Positions 1-6,574 of a stretch of 20,365 nucleotides of DNA are shown here, piece by piece. Origin of the DNA: Streptosporangiaceae bacterium (lineage in GTDB: Bacteria > Actinomycetota > Actinomycetes > Streptosporangiales > Streptosporangiaceae). Numbering within the stretch: position 1 is the first letter of the stretch; each line of letters begins with the position of its first letter. Under the pieces are notes generated by a model, which did not search any database, had not been told where the DNA came from, and saw nothing but the letters and a program-made list of their open reading frames with translations. The DNA is taken from positions 1 through 20,365 of the forward strand of contig JASHOI010000069.1 in the NCBI GenBank assembly GCA_030041195.1, written 5' to 3'. The position numbers and the translations under genes were made by a program.

Positions 1-1295
1 CCGAACTGCGCGCGCTGGCCGCCCGGCTGCAGCCGCTGTTCATGCAGCTGCCGCCGGACACCGGGGCGACCGGGCTGCGCGGCGCGCGCGAGCTGCTCCG
101 GCTCGGCCGCAGCCTGCGCGGCGTGCGCGGAACCGAACTCGACGGGCTCACCCGGCTGCTGACCGGCAGCCTCGGCCAGTTCGTCGACGCCAGGTTCGAG
201 TCCCGGCAGGCACGCGCGCTGGTGCTGGCCAACAACCTGTACGGCAAGCACGGCGGCCCCTACCAGCCGGGCACGCTGCTCGGCCTGGCCTTCCACCTGC
301 TGTCCGGCGGCGAAGATGCCGAGCAGGGGTTCTTCGGGCACGTCATCGGCGGCATGGGCGCGATCAGCGGCGCGATCGCCTCGGCCGGGCGCGCCGCCGG
401 GATGCAGATCGCGACCGGCGCCCCGGTGGCCCGGATCCTCACCCGCGGCGGCCGCGCGGCCGGGGTCGCGCTGGAGGACGGCACCGAGCTGGCGGCCGGG
501 ACGGTGCTGTCCGGCGCCGACCCGAAACGGACCTTCCTTGGGTTCCTCGGCAAGAACGATCTTCCCGAGGACTTCAGGGCCGCGGTCGCCGGGATCAAGA
601 TGGACGGGCCGTGCGGCAAGGTCAACCTGGTGCTGGACGCGGAGCCGCGGGTGGCCGGGATGCCGGGCGACGCCGGTCCCGGCCGGCGCGCGCTGTTCAC
701 GCTGCCGCCCGATCTCGCGGTCGCCGATGCCTGCTACGACCGGGCCAAGCGGGGCGAGCTGGCCGACGCCGACCAGCTCTTCATCGACTGCGTGGTCGCG
801 TCCAACGTGGACGATTCGCTGGCCCCGCCCGGCCGCCACGTGATGACCTGCTTCGTGCAGTACCTGCCCTACCGGCTCGCCGAGGGGAGCTGGGACGGCC
901 TGCGGGACGAGCTCGGCGACCGGGTGCTGGCCAGGATCGGCCAGTTCGCGCCCAACGTGCCGGCCGCGGTCGTGGCCAGGCAGGTGCTGACGCCGCTGGA
1001 CCTGGAACGCACCTACGGGCTCACCGAGGGCAACATCTTCCACGGCGACATCAGCCCGGACCAGCTCTTTCACATGCGGCCGGTGCCCGGGTGGGCGCGC
1101 TACGCGACACCGGTCGCCGGCCTGTACCTGTGCGGCGCCGGCGCCCACCCCGGCGGCGGGGTCACCGGTGCTCCCGGCTACAACGCGGCCCGCCGGGTTC
1201 TGGCCGACCTGCGGCGAGGAAGGCGGCGGCACCTCCCACTGCGCCCCCAGCGCGCCTCCGGCACGGCCAAGCGAAGCGCCGCGGGGAAGCCATGA
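1..1295 (+). CDS. PYROXD2/phytoene-dehydrogenase-like FAD-dependent oxidoreductase, C-terminal part (5' end outside window)
   Basis: The frame is open from base 3, so the N-terminal part with the FAD-binding Rossmann motif lies upstream of the window; the ATG at 42 is internal. About 430 residues remain. The middle carries a large substrate domain (KHGGPYQPGTLLGLAFHLL, then GGMGAISGAIASAGRAAG), and the end has GAGAHPGGGVTGAPGYNAA, the C-terminal FAD-contacting signature of the phytoene desaturase/PYROXD2 family. The family catalyses FAD-dependent desaturation or oxidation of hydrophobic substrates; the substrate here is unknown. The stop overlaps the start of the Rieske oxygenase gene (ATGA, 1292-1295), so the two are probably co-translated and may act in one oxidative pathway. 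The last 25 or so residues are basic and low-complexity. It could also be called a generic NAD(P)/FAD-dependent oxidoreductase. Confidence 0.88.
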   Translation, partial: ELRALAARLQPLFMQLPPDTGATGLRGARELLRLGRSLRGVRGTELDGLTRLLTGSLGQFVDARFESRQARALVLANNLYGKHGGPYQPGTLLGLAFHLLSGGEDAEQGFFGHVIGGMGAISGAIASAGRAAGMQIATGAPVARILTRGGRAAGVALEDGTELAAGTVLSGADPKRTFLGFLGKNDLPEDFRAAVAGIKMDGPCGKVNLVLDAEPRVAGMPGDAGPGRRALFTLPPDLAVADACYDRAKRGELADADQLFIDCVVASNVDDSLAPPGRHVMTCFVQYLPYRLAEGSWDGLRDELGDRVLARIGQFAPNVPAAVVARQVLTPLDLERTYGLTEGNIFHGDISPDQLFHMRPVPGWARYATPVAGLYLCGAGAHPGGGVTGAPGYNAARRVLADLRRGRRRHLPLRPQRASGTAKRSAAGKP

Positions 1296-2428
1296 ACAGT
1301 AGCGACGACATCCCGCTGGAGGCCAGCCTGCCCGGGCCCAGCTACACGTCGGAACGCGAGTTCGCCAGGGAGCGGGAGGCCGTCCTGTTCGCCGACTGGT
1401 TCTGCGTCGGCCGGGAGGAATCGGTCGCAGCGCCGGGGGACTACCTCACCGCCGACGTCGCCGGCGAGAGCATCCTGGTGGTCGCCGGCGCCGACGGGCT
1501 GGCCGGCTTCTACAACCTGTGCCGGCACCGCGGCTCGCGGCTGGTCCCGGTGGCCGGCTCGCAGCCAGCGGCCACCGCCGAGCGCAGCGGCTGCACGGGC
1601 GCGACGATCCGGTGCCCGTACCACGGCTGGACCTACGGCCTGGATGGGACGCTGCGCGCCGCGCCGTTCCTGCCCGAGCTGCGCCGCTACCGTGACCGGC
1701 TCTCGCTGCACCCGGTCGACGTCGCCACCTGGGGCGGCTTCGTGTTCGCGCGCCTGGCCCGCGATGGCGCACCGCTGCAGGACCAGCTCAACGGCGCGGA
1801 CGGCCGCCTCGCCGAGTACCCGCTGGCGCGGCTTCGCACCGGGCACCGGCTGGTCTACCGGGTCGCGGCGAACTGGAAGGTGATCCTGGAGAACTACAAC
1901 GAGTGCTACCACTGCGGCCCGGTGCACCCGGAGCTGTGCGAGCTCGTCCCGGCGTTCCGCCGCGGCGGTGGCGACCTGGACTGGGACGCCGGCATCCCGC
2001 ACCGCGACGGCGCCTACACGTTCACGCTGTCCGGAACGACCACCCGCGCGCCGTTCCCCGGACTCTCCGATCGGGCCCGAACGCGGCACCTCGGGGAACT
2101 CGTGCTGCCGAACCTGATGCTGAGCTTGTCCGCCGACCACGTGGCGGCGTTCACGGTTTGGCCGCACGACGCCGGGCACACGACGGTGGTCTGCGACTTC
2201 CTGTTCCACCCGGACGAGATCGCCCGGGCGGACTTCGACCCGGCGGACGCCGTCGCGTTCTGGGATCTCGTCAACAGACAGGACTGGGCGATCTGCGAGC
2301 AGGTGCAGGACGGGATGCGGTCGCGGATGTTCGCGGTCGGCTACCTGGCCCCGATGGAGCAGCCGAGCGCCGACGTCGGACACTACGTCTCGGTTAAGCT
2401 CCGGTCGGACCACAATCCAGACCATTGA
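1292..2428 (+). CDS. Rieske [2Fe-2S] aromatic-ring-hydroxylating/N-demethylating oxygenase, alpha subunit
   Basis: This is a 378-residue protein in the size range of CntA/GbcA/choline-monooxygenase-type oxygenases. The N-terminal Rieske domain has CRHRG (Cys77, His79) and CPYHGW (Cys108, His111), the four cluster ligands. The catalytic domain has ENYNECYHCGPVHPEL (Glu204, His207, His212) and DWAICEQVQDG (Asp331), giving the 2-His-1-carboxylate mononuclear iron site. The residue that bridges the Rieske and iron centres is Asp in naphthalene dioxygenase but Glu204 here, as in the quaternary-amine group (GbcA/CntA). That makes an N-demethylase or carnitine/betaine-like monooxygenase as plausible as a ring hydroxylase. 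It starts in an ATGA overlap with the upstream flavoprotein gene. No reductase or ferredoxin partner is in the window. The substrate is unassigned. Confidence 0.92.
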   Translation: MNSSDDIPLEASLPGPSYTSEREFAREREAVLFADWFCVGREESVAAPGDYLTADVAGESILVVAGADGLAGFYNLCRHRGSRLVPVAGSQPAATAERSGCTGATIRCPYHGWTYGLDGTLRAAPFLPELRRYRDRLSLHPVDVATWGGFVFARLARDGAPLQDQLNGADGRLAEYPLARLRTGHRLVYRVAANWKVILENYNECYHCGPVHPELCELVPAFRRGGGDLDWDAGIPHRDGAYTFTLSGTTTRAPFPGLSDRARTRHLGELVLPNLMLSLSADHVAAFTVWPHDAGHTTVVCDFLFHPDEIARADFDPADAVAFWDLVNRQDWAICEQVQDGMRSRMFAVGYLAPMEQPSADVGHYVSVKLRSDHNPDH

Positions 2429-2577
2429 TCATTTGGCCCCGGATACGTATCGTTTCTCGCAACTCCATCAGCGCTCAACGCGATCGCAGCCCGCGGGCCA
2501 TTAGCTGCTCTAGGGTATTGCCACCGTGCTTGCGCACGCTTGCGCGTGCCCGGGCCGTGGTGGAAGGCGGCTCAATG

Positions 2578-2628
2578 ATCTAGGAGGATCGCGTGCAGCA
2601 TTTGCACGCGAGGCTCCTAGATTTTTTA
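2578..2628 (+). terminator. Strong intrinsic terminator with U-tract
   Basis: A perfect 9-bp outer stem (ATCTAGGAG 2578-2586 with CTCCTAGAT 2614-2622) is followed by a 2x2 mismatch and a 9-bp inner stem (2589-2597 with 2603-2611) with a short loop. A run of six or more T follows at 2622-2627. This is a textbook rho-independent terminator, uncommon in such GC-rich DNA. It lies 150 bp after the Rieske gene and 32 bp before the next ATG. The rest of the 2429-2659 gap holds only a 6-bp hairpin (GCACGC/GCGTGC, 2534-2549) and no convincing gene. Confidence 0.8.
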
Positions 2629-2659
2629 AAGCCCGCCGGCAAGGAGAAGGGGGGAGGAA

Positions 2660-2944
2660 ATGGCGTCAACGCTGCAGCAGGTCGCCGACCTGCTGACCGA
2701 GGCGGGCGAGACGCACCATCGGGTGTACCGGATCGTGCAAGGAGCCGACGACGACTGGGCGTCCTGGTATGCCTGGTGGCTGATCGAGCTCTCCGAGCTG
2801 CCGGCCCTGGTCGGCACCAGGCCGGTCCGCAGCGAGCTCGTGTACCTGCTGGTCAGCCTCGACAAGCAGTACATGGCGGAGGACCCCGAGGAGCCGTGGC
2901 AGTCCTACTACGCCAAGCGGATCATCGACCACTTCCGCGCTTAG
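2660..2944 (+). CDS. Small aromatic-rich hypothetical protein
   Basis: A 94-residue soluble protein with no signal peptide or membrane helix. The start is supported by a strong purine-rich Shine-Dalgarno (GGGGGAGGAA) just before the ATG. The middle is rich in Trp/Tyr and acidic residues (DDDWASWYAWWLIELSEL, residues about 30-47), and the C-terminus has SYYAKRIIDHF. The composition is that of a folded alpha-helical protein. I recognise the general look of small conserved actinobacterial proteins but cannot assign a function. The 3' end overlaps the tam stop by 4 bases tail-to-tail (convergent), and an intrinsic terminator isolates it from the upstream operon. No promoter was identified; any promoter would have to lie in the 31 bp after the terminator or be read through it. 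Confidence 0.8.
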   Translation: MASTLQQVADLLTEAGETHHRVYRIVQGADDDWASWYAWWLIELSELPALVGTRPVRSELVYLLVSLDKQYMAEDPEEPWQSYYAKRIIDHFRA

Positions 2945-3723
2945 CGGGCCTGGCGGCGCGCCGCGACCACGAACACGCGGCGGAACGGGAACACGGTGCC
3001 GTACGGCGCGGCCGGGTAGGCCTGGCCCATCCAGGCGCGGTACTCGTCGAGGAACTCCGCGGCGCGGTCCGGCTGCAGCGCGGCGAGCACCGGGCGCAGC
3101 CCCGTTCCCTTGTACCAGTCGAGCACCGGGTCCTCGCCGTGCAGCACGTGCAGGTAGGTGGTCTCCCACGCGTCGACATCGAGGCCGGCCCGGGCCAGCA
3201 GGTCCAGGTACTCGGCCGGCTCAGCCGCCTGCCGGTTCAGCGGGACGCCGGCCAGCAGGGCGCGCCAGCGGCCGCTGCCGGCCATCTCGCGCAGGACCGC
3301 GTGGCTGGGCTGGTCGAAGTTGCCGGGGATCTGGAATGCCAGCCAGCCGCCGGGCTGCAGGAAGCCGGCCCACCGGGCCAGCACGGTGAGATGCCCGGGC
3401 ACCCACTGCAGCACGGCGTTGGAGACGATCACGTCCACCCGGCCGTCCGGCCGCCAGTCCCTGATGTCGCCGAGGGCGAAGCTGAGCCGCTGGCCCTCGG
3501 CGACCGGCATGGCCCGCGCGGCCTCGATCATCTCGGGCGAGCTGTCGATGCCGCGGACCTCGGCGCCCGGCCACCGGCGGGCGAGCGTGGCGGTCAGCGT
3601 TCCGGGGCCGCAGCCAAGGTCGACGACGTGACGAGGGTTCCCGGCCGCCACCCGGGCCAGAAGATCGAAGAACGGCCGCGATCGCTCGTCGCCGAAGTGC
3701 TGGTACTGGCCCGGATCCCACAT
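2941..3723 (-). CDS. tam: Trans-aconitate 2-methyltransferase
   Basis: A 260-residue class I SAM methyltransferase close in length to E. coli Tam (about 252). It begins MWDPGQYQHF and continues DERSRPFFDLLARV, the characteristic Tam N-terminus. Motif I is VVDLGCGPGT (33-42), followed by the acidic ribose-binding position (GIDSS, 58-62) and SNAVLQWV (101-108) as motif IV. The family methylates trans-aconitate, an inhibitory by-product of the citric acid cycle, using SAM. The frame is open further upstream to 3825, but the ATG at 3723 is preceded by GGGAGG and matches the family N-terminus. A sigma70-like promoter and two palindromic operators lie just upstream. No tamR-like regulator gene is in the window. 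The end overlaps the convergent small gene by 4 bases. Confidence 0.9.
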   Translation of the reverse strand: MWDPGQYQHFGDERSRPFFDLLARVAAGNPRHVVDLGCGPGTLTATLARRWPGAEVRGIDSSPEMIEAARAMPVAEGQRLSFALGDIRDWRPDGRVDVIVSNAVLQWVPGHLTVLARWAGFLQPGGWLAFQIPGNFDQPSHAVLREMAGSGRWRALLAGVPLNRQAAEPAEYLDLLARAGLDVDAWETTYLHVLHGEDPVLDWYKGTGLRPVLAALQPDRAAEFLDEYRAWMGQAYPAAPYGTVFPFRRVFVVAARRQAR

Positions 3724-3778
3724 GCCCGTCCGCCTCCCAGTCCGTCCCCCGGCTACCCGTTCCGTGCCCGGAAAAAAG

Positions 3779-3829
3779 TATCTTGATGTCGAGTTATTTA
3801 TAGTCCTGATAAATCTTGATGTCAAGAGA
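3779..3829. promoter_or_regulatory. Paired palindromic operators over the tam promoter (TamR/MarR-like)
   Basis: Two 18-bp imperfect palindromes, TATCTTGATGTCGAGTTA (3779-3796) and AATCTTGATGTCAAGAGA (3812-3829), share CTTGATGTC and have centres 33 bp apart, about three helical turns. They sit at the transcription start and at the -35, a repression geometry. In Streptomyces coelicolor the MarR-family protein TamR controls tam through palindromes; the resemblance is from memory and was not checked against the published consensus. A third copy stands before the VOC gene at 5746-5763. A 6-bp inverted repeat (ATTTAT/ATAAAT, 3796-3814) is centred between the two sites. Confidence 0.65.
3797..3825 (-). 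promoter_or_regulatory. Sigma70-type promoter of tam
   Basis: On the minus strand a perfect -35 TTGACA (3825-3820) is separated by 17 bp from a -10 TATAAA (3802-3797). The predicted start of transcription is near 3790, giving a leader of about 65 nt before the tam ATG. The two operator palindromes flank it: one covers the -35, the other follows the -10 directly. Confidence 0.8.
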
Positions 3830-3846
3830 TGTTCGGAGGTGGGGGG

Positions 3847-4677
3847 TCAGGCCTTGCGCGCGACGCCGCCGTACGCCGAGACCCCGCCCTCCGGGGGAAT
3901 GTCCCCGGGGTCGGGCCGCCAGGCGTGCACGTAGACGACGCCGGGCGGCACCAGGTCAAGGCCCTCGAAGAAGCGGGTCACCTGGTCGTGGGTGCGGAGT
4001 GTCTGCGGGGTGGACACGCGCTCGTTGTACCGCCGCTGCGCTTCGGCCTGGCCCGGGTTGATGTCGATGGCCGGGTGCGAGATCGCCAGGTAGCTGCCGG
4101 GCGGCAGCGCGTCCATGAGGCCGGCCACGATGCGGTACGGCTGCTCAGCATCCTGGATCAGGTGCAAGATCCCCACCAGCACCAGGGCGGTGGGCCTGGT
4201 GAAGTCGAGGGTGCCTGCGGCCGCACGCAAGATGACCGAAGCGTCCCGCAGGTCGCCGTCGATGTACTGGGTGGCGCCCTCCTCGGTGCTGGCAAGCAGC
4301 GACCTGGCGTGGGCGAGCACGATCGGGTCGTTGTCTGCGTAGACGACGCGCGAATCCGGCGCCACCGCCTGGGCAACCTCGTGCGTGTTGTTCGCGGACG
4401 GTATCCCCGTGCCGATGTCGAGAAACTGCCGGATGCCGACCTCGGCGGCGAGGTAGCGCACCGCGCGGGCCAGGAACGCGCGGTTCGCCCTTACCCGGGA
4501 CCGGAGGCCCGGGGTGGCCGCGAGCACGCGCTCGGCCGCCTCGCGATCGGCGGGGAAGTTGTTGCTCCCGCCCAGCCAGTAGTCATAGACGCGGGCCGGG
4601 TGCGCGACCGTGGTGTCGATCCCGGCCGCCGTGTTCGTCGCGTCGGCCAGCCGGCCGTCCTCGCGTTCCTCAGCCAC
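3847..4677 (-). CDS. DUF574 SAM-dependent methyltransferase (Methyltransf_19 family)
   Basis: A 276-residue protein matching the actinobacterial DUF574 family along its whole length. It has ARVYDYWLGGSNNF (28-41), AD.EAAERV, RANRAFLARAVRYLA (63-77), the SAM-binding FLDIGTGIPSANNTHEVAQ (85-103), VVYADNDPIV (111-120), and C-terminal segments VLVGILHLI and LAISHPA. The family adopts a Rossmann methyltransferase fold. It is highly amplified in streptomycetes and has no firmly established substrate. The GTG start at 4677 has no clear Shine-Dalgarno. The gene lies 21 bp downstream of the PPC-domain gene on the same strand and is probably co-transcribed with it. It is separated from tam by tam's own promoter. 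Confidence 0.9.
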   Translation of the reverse strand: MAEEREDGRLADATNTAAGIDTTVAHPARVYDYWLGGSNNFPADREAAERVLAATPGLRSRVRANRAFLARAVRYLAAEVGIRQFLDIGTGIPSANNTHEVAQAVAPDSRVVYADNDPIVLAHARSLLASTEEGATQYIDGDLRDASVILRAAAGTLDFTRPTALVLVGILHLIQDAEQPYRIVAGLMDALPPGSYLAISHPAIDINPGQAEAQRRYNERVSTPQTLRTHDQVTRFFEGLDLVPPGVVYVHAWRPDPGDIPPEGGVSAYGGVARKA

Positions 4678-4698
4678 GGCGTGCTACGGCGACTGAGG

Positions 4699-5145
4699 TC
4701 AGGTCTCGGACGTGTCGAGGTCGATCAGCGCGATCCCCAGGTCGGGACGCACCACCCTGCGCAACTCCGCCGGGGTCTCGGTGACGATGACCTCCAGCGT
4801 CGGGAATACCGTGCCTTCCAGCAGGTGCCCTCCGCGTGCCGTACCGTCCGCCAGGCCGAGCACGACGTGCGCGTGCAGGATCGGGCCGTCGGGGCCCTCG
4901 GCAATGTCGCCGAGCAGCGACAGCACCTCGCACTGCTCGTCAACCGAAATACGGCGATACTCCTTCGCCGCCCGGTCGAACCATCCGACGACTGCGCGCT
5001 CGAACGCGCCGACCGCCGTGACTTGCGAGGCTTCCAGATCTTCGGCCCGGGCGAATTCCGTCAGCACGGCGACCGCCTCATCGCCGGGATCGCAGACCAC
5101 CACGTAGGTGGCGACGTCCGCGTCCTCGATAATCTTCGCCTTCAT
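4699..5145 (-). CDS. PPC/DUF296 domain protein
   Basis: A 148-residue single-domain protein of the plants-and-prokaryotes-conserved (PPC, DUF296) family. The fold is suggested by ASQVTAVGAFERAVVGWFD, then ILHAHVVLG (His91, His93), GGHLLEGTV (His107) and TLEVIVTE. The HxH and GGH histidines are the usual metal-site residues of bacterial members. In plants the domain occurs in AT-hook proteins; bacterial stand-alone members have no settled role. The ATG at 5145 is chosen because AGGAG lies 6-7 nt upstream; a TTG at 5163 in the same frame would place that ribosome site inside the gene. It is first in a likely two-gene unit with the DUF574 methyltransferase gene. Confidence 0.85.
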   Translation of the reverse strand: MKAKIIEDADVATYVVVCDPGDEAVAVLTEFARAEDLEASQVTAVGAFERAVVGWFDRAAKEYRRISVDEQCEVLSLLGDIAEGPDGPILHAHVVLGLADGTARGGHLLEGTVFPTLEVIVTETPAELRRVVRPDLGIALIDLDTSET

Positions 5146-5185
5146 CGTCAGCTCCTGACTCAAGGCCGTGCGGTGCGGGTTTTAC

Positions 5186-5205
5186 GCGGTTCTGAGCGGT
5201 TCTGA
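5186..5205. repeat. Tandem decamer GCGGTTCTGA x2
   Basis: GCGGTTCTGA occurs twice head to tail (5186-5195 and 5196-5205), 41 bp upstream of the PPC gene start. It is either a short slippage duplication or a tandem activator site; no promoter hexamers with good spacing were seen around it. Confidence 0.55.
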
Positions 5206-5258
5206 GTTGATGCAAGCAGTGGCGACGGTACCCCGGTGCGCCGACCGCGAAACGCGGC

Positions 5259-5516
5259 TCAGGCGCGCGACGGATGGCGGTGATGTTGCTGGGTGAACAC
5301 GGTGGATCTCGGCGCGGGGTAAACGACCCTCGCGATTGTGGCCGTGGTCCATCCGATGACCCAGCCAAGGAAGACGTAGCCCATCGTGTGCACGGTGTGC
5401 GTGCTGGCCAGGATGACCAGCAGAATCCAGATCACCGCCCAGGCGACGGCGCAGGCTGCAGAGAATCCCAGGTAGTCCAGCCGCCAGTACCACCTGCGTT
5501 GGCCAGATGTTTTCAT
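5259..5516 (-). CDS. Small two-helix membrane protein, unknown function
   Basis: An 85-residue protein with two hydrophobic segments: residues about 16-37 (FSAACAVAWAVIWILLVIL) and 45-62 (MGYVFLGWVIGWTTATIA). They are separated by a short loop and followed by a basic, His-rich tail ending QQHHRHPSRA. Basic residues before the first helix suggest a cytoplasmic N-terminus, so a hairpin with both ends inside. I do not recognise a family. The start is the ATG at 5516, with a weak GGGAG upstream. Just upstream is a promoter whose -10 is embedded in a perfect 18-bp palindrome, so the gene is probably switched by a dedicated repressor. Confidence 0.72.
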   Translation of the reverse strand: MKTSGQRRWYWRLDYLGFSAACAVAWAVIWILLVILASTHTVHTMGYVFLGWVIGWTTATIARVVYPAPRSTVFTQQHHRHPSRA

Positions 5517-5573
5517 GTGCCCGCGCTCCCAACCGATCAGGCGTTTCCCCGCTCTCGGACAAGGGGTCTTCTG

Positions 5574-5607
5574 AAAAGTGATATCACTTTTGTGGAGCCC
5601 CGGTCAA
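5574..5607 (-). promoter_or_regulatory. Promoter with perfect 18-bp palindromic operator over the -10
   Basis: On the minus strand a -35 TTGACC (5607-5602) and a -10 TATCAC (5583-5578) are 18 bp apart. The -10 lies inside AAAAGTGATATCACTTTT (5574-5591), a perfect palindrome. The site is about 58 bp before the small membrane protein ATG. The binding protein is not identifiable from the sequence. Confidence 0.7.
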
Positions 5608-5641
5608 GAGCGCCCGGGGCTGCCGCGCTGGCGGCTCGTGG

Positions 5642-5681
5642 ATGTACCAAAAGGCCGGCTACAGGCGGCCTAACGGTACAT
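5642..5681. repeat. Imperfect 40-nt inverted repeat
   Basis: ATGTACC (5642-5648) pairs with GGTACAT (5675-5681), and inside that AGGCCG (5652-5657) pairs with CGGCCT (5666-5671), with a 3x3 internal loop and an 8-nt loop. It lies in the gene-free stretch between the small membrane gene promoter and the VOC operator. There is no U-tract on either side, so its role is unknown. Confidence 0.55.
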
Positions 5682-5740
5682 TCATCCGCGCTGGCCGCCT
5701 TTCGGGCCCCGGTGGCGGGCGGCTGGGCCGGTAGTATGGC

Positions 5741-5763
5741 TGATATACCTTGACGTCAAGATA
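5741..5763 (+). promoter_or_regulatory. tam-type palindromic operator and extended -10 before the VOC gene
   Basis: TACCTTGACGTCAAGATA (5746-5763) has half-sites matching at 7 of 8 positions and shares the CTTGAYGTC core with the two operators before tam. TGATATACC (5741-5749) reads as an extended -10, which would start transcription near the centre of the palindrome, the same geometry as at tam. No good -35 is visible. Confidence 0.6.
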
Positions 5764-5779
5764 AATACGGGAGCCCGGG

Positions 5780-6139
5780 TTGATCCATCACGTGCAGCTG
5801 GCGTGCCCGCCGGGCAGCGAGCGCATACTGCGCGAGTTCTACGGCGGCGTGCTGGGCCTTGAGGAGCTGGTCAAGCCGCCGGTGCTGGCGGCCCGCGGTG
5901 GCTGCTGGTTCCGCGGGCACGGCATCGAGCTGCATCTCGGCGTGGAGGAGGACTTCCGCCCGGCCCGCAAGGCACACCCCGGCCTGCTGGTCAGCGACCT
6001 GGACGCCTGGGCCGACCGGCTCCGCGCCGCGCACGCTCCCGTTTTGTTCGATGACGACTTCCCCGGGATGCGCCGCTTCTACAGCGAGGACCCGCACGGC
6101 AACAGGCTGGAGTTCCTCGAACCCATTGACCAGGGCTGA
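5780..6139 (+). CDS. VOC (glyoxalase/bleomycin-resistance fold) family protein
   Basis: A 119-residue single-domain VOC protein. It begins MIHHVQLACPPGSE (His3/His4 at the usual first metal position), continues LREFYGGVLGLEEL, GIELHLGVEEDF, HPGLLVSDLDAWADRL, and ends RRFYSEDPHGNRLEFLEP, where the final Glu is the usual last metal ligand. Such proteins act as metal-dependent lyases, dioxygenases, thiol transferases or drug-binding proteins; the substrate here is not predictable. The TTG start at 5780 is chosen because it retains the metal-site histidines and has GGGAG 6 nt upstream. The tam-like palindrome over its promoter suggests control by the same regulator as tam. Confidence 0.85.
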   Translation: MIHHVQLACPPGSERILREFYGGVLGLEELVKPPVLAARGGCWFRGHGIELHLGVEEDFRPARKAHPGLLVSDLDAWADRLRAAHAPVLFDDDFPGMRRFYSEDPHGNRLEFLEPIDQG

Positions 6140-6249
6140 CCCGCCGGCATTCAGCCGCGGGGCGTTCCGGCCTGCTGTGCGAGACTCCTGCCTATGCTGA
6201 CGATTTGTGCGCGCCGCGCGGCGCCAGCGGGACGGGGAAGGGGACGCAG

Positions 6250-6564
6250 GTGATCCGCAACGTCGTGGTCGGGCGCCTGCGGCCGGCCGATGATCCGGCT
6301 CAGCAGGAGGCGGATGCCGCGCTGCTGCAAGAGGGCCTGGCTGCCATCGCGGCGCTCCGCTTCCCGGGAATGCTCGCGATGAACGTGGGATGTGACCTGG
6401 GACTTCGCGAAGGCGGCTGGAGCTTCGCGATCACCAATGACTGGCAGGACGCGGATTCATACCGCGTCTACGACGCCGACGAGGAGCACAACCGGCTGCG
6501 CCGCGAGATCTTCGCGAAGATCTGCCAGGAGATCGCCCGCGTGCAGATCGAGGTGAACGGCTGA
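6250..6564 (+). CDS. Dabb (stress-responsive A/B barrel) family protein
   Basis: A protein of about 104 residues if started at the GTG at 6250, preceded by GGGGAAGGGG. The frame is open upstream to 6205, but that extension is low-complexity and unlike the family. The protein begins VIRNVVVGRL, continues ALLQEGLAAIAALRFPGMLAMNVGCDLG, then WSFAITNDWQDADSYRVYDADEEHNRLR, and ends FAKICQEIARVQIEV. This is the alpha+beta ferredoxin-like layout of Dabb proteins, which form dimeric barrels; known members are stress-induced or polyketide-cyclising. No catalytic motif stands out, and the function is unknown. It is probably an independent gene downstream of VOC, with 110 bp between them. Confidence 0.8.
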   Translation: MIRNVVVGRLRPADDPAQQEADAALLQEGLAAIAALRFPGMLAMNVGCDLGLREGGWSFAITNDWQDADSYRVYDADEEHNRLRREIFAKICQEIARVQIEVNG

Positions 6565-6574
6565 CGCAGGCCGG

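Noticed and set aside
1178..2425. Long open frame on the minus strand across the Rieske gene
   Set aside because: High-GC antisense shadow: composition is V/R/A/Q-rich without any motif, while the plus strand has all Rieske and iron ligands.
2593..3786. Gene starting at the GTG with a good Shine-Dalgarno in the terminator stem
   Set aside because: Its frame overlaps the small gene at 2660 out of phase and then runs antisense to tam; the product is low-complexity. The ribosome-site resemblance is reported only as a finding.
3829..5205. Long plus-strand open frame of about 458 codons
   Set aside because: It is antisense to two convincing genes (DUF574 and PPC) and spans their intergenic gap; no domain is recognisable.
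5274..5753. 159-codon plus-strand open frame
   Set aside because: Antisense to the two-helix membrane gene and then crosses the palindromic promoter region; composition is not protein-like.
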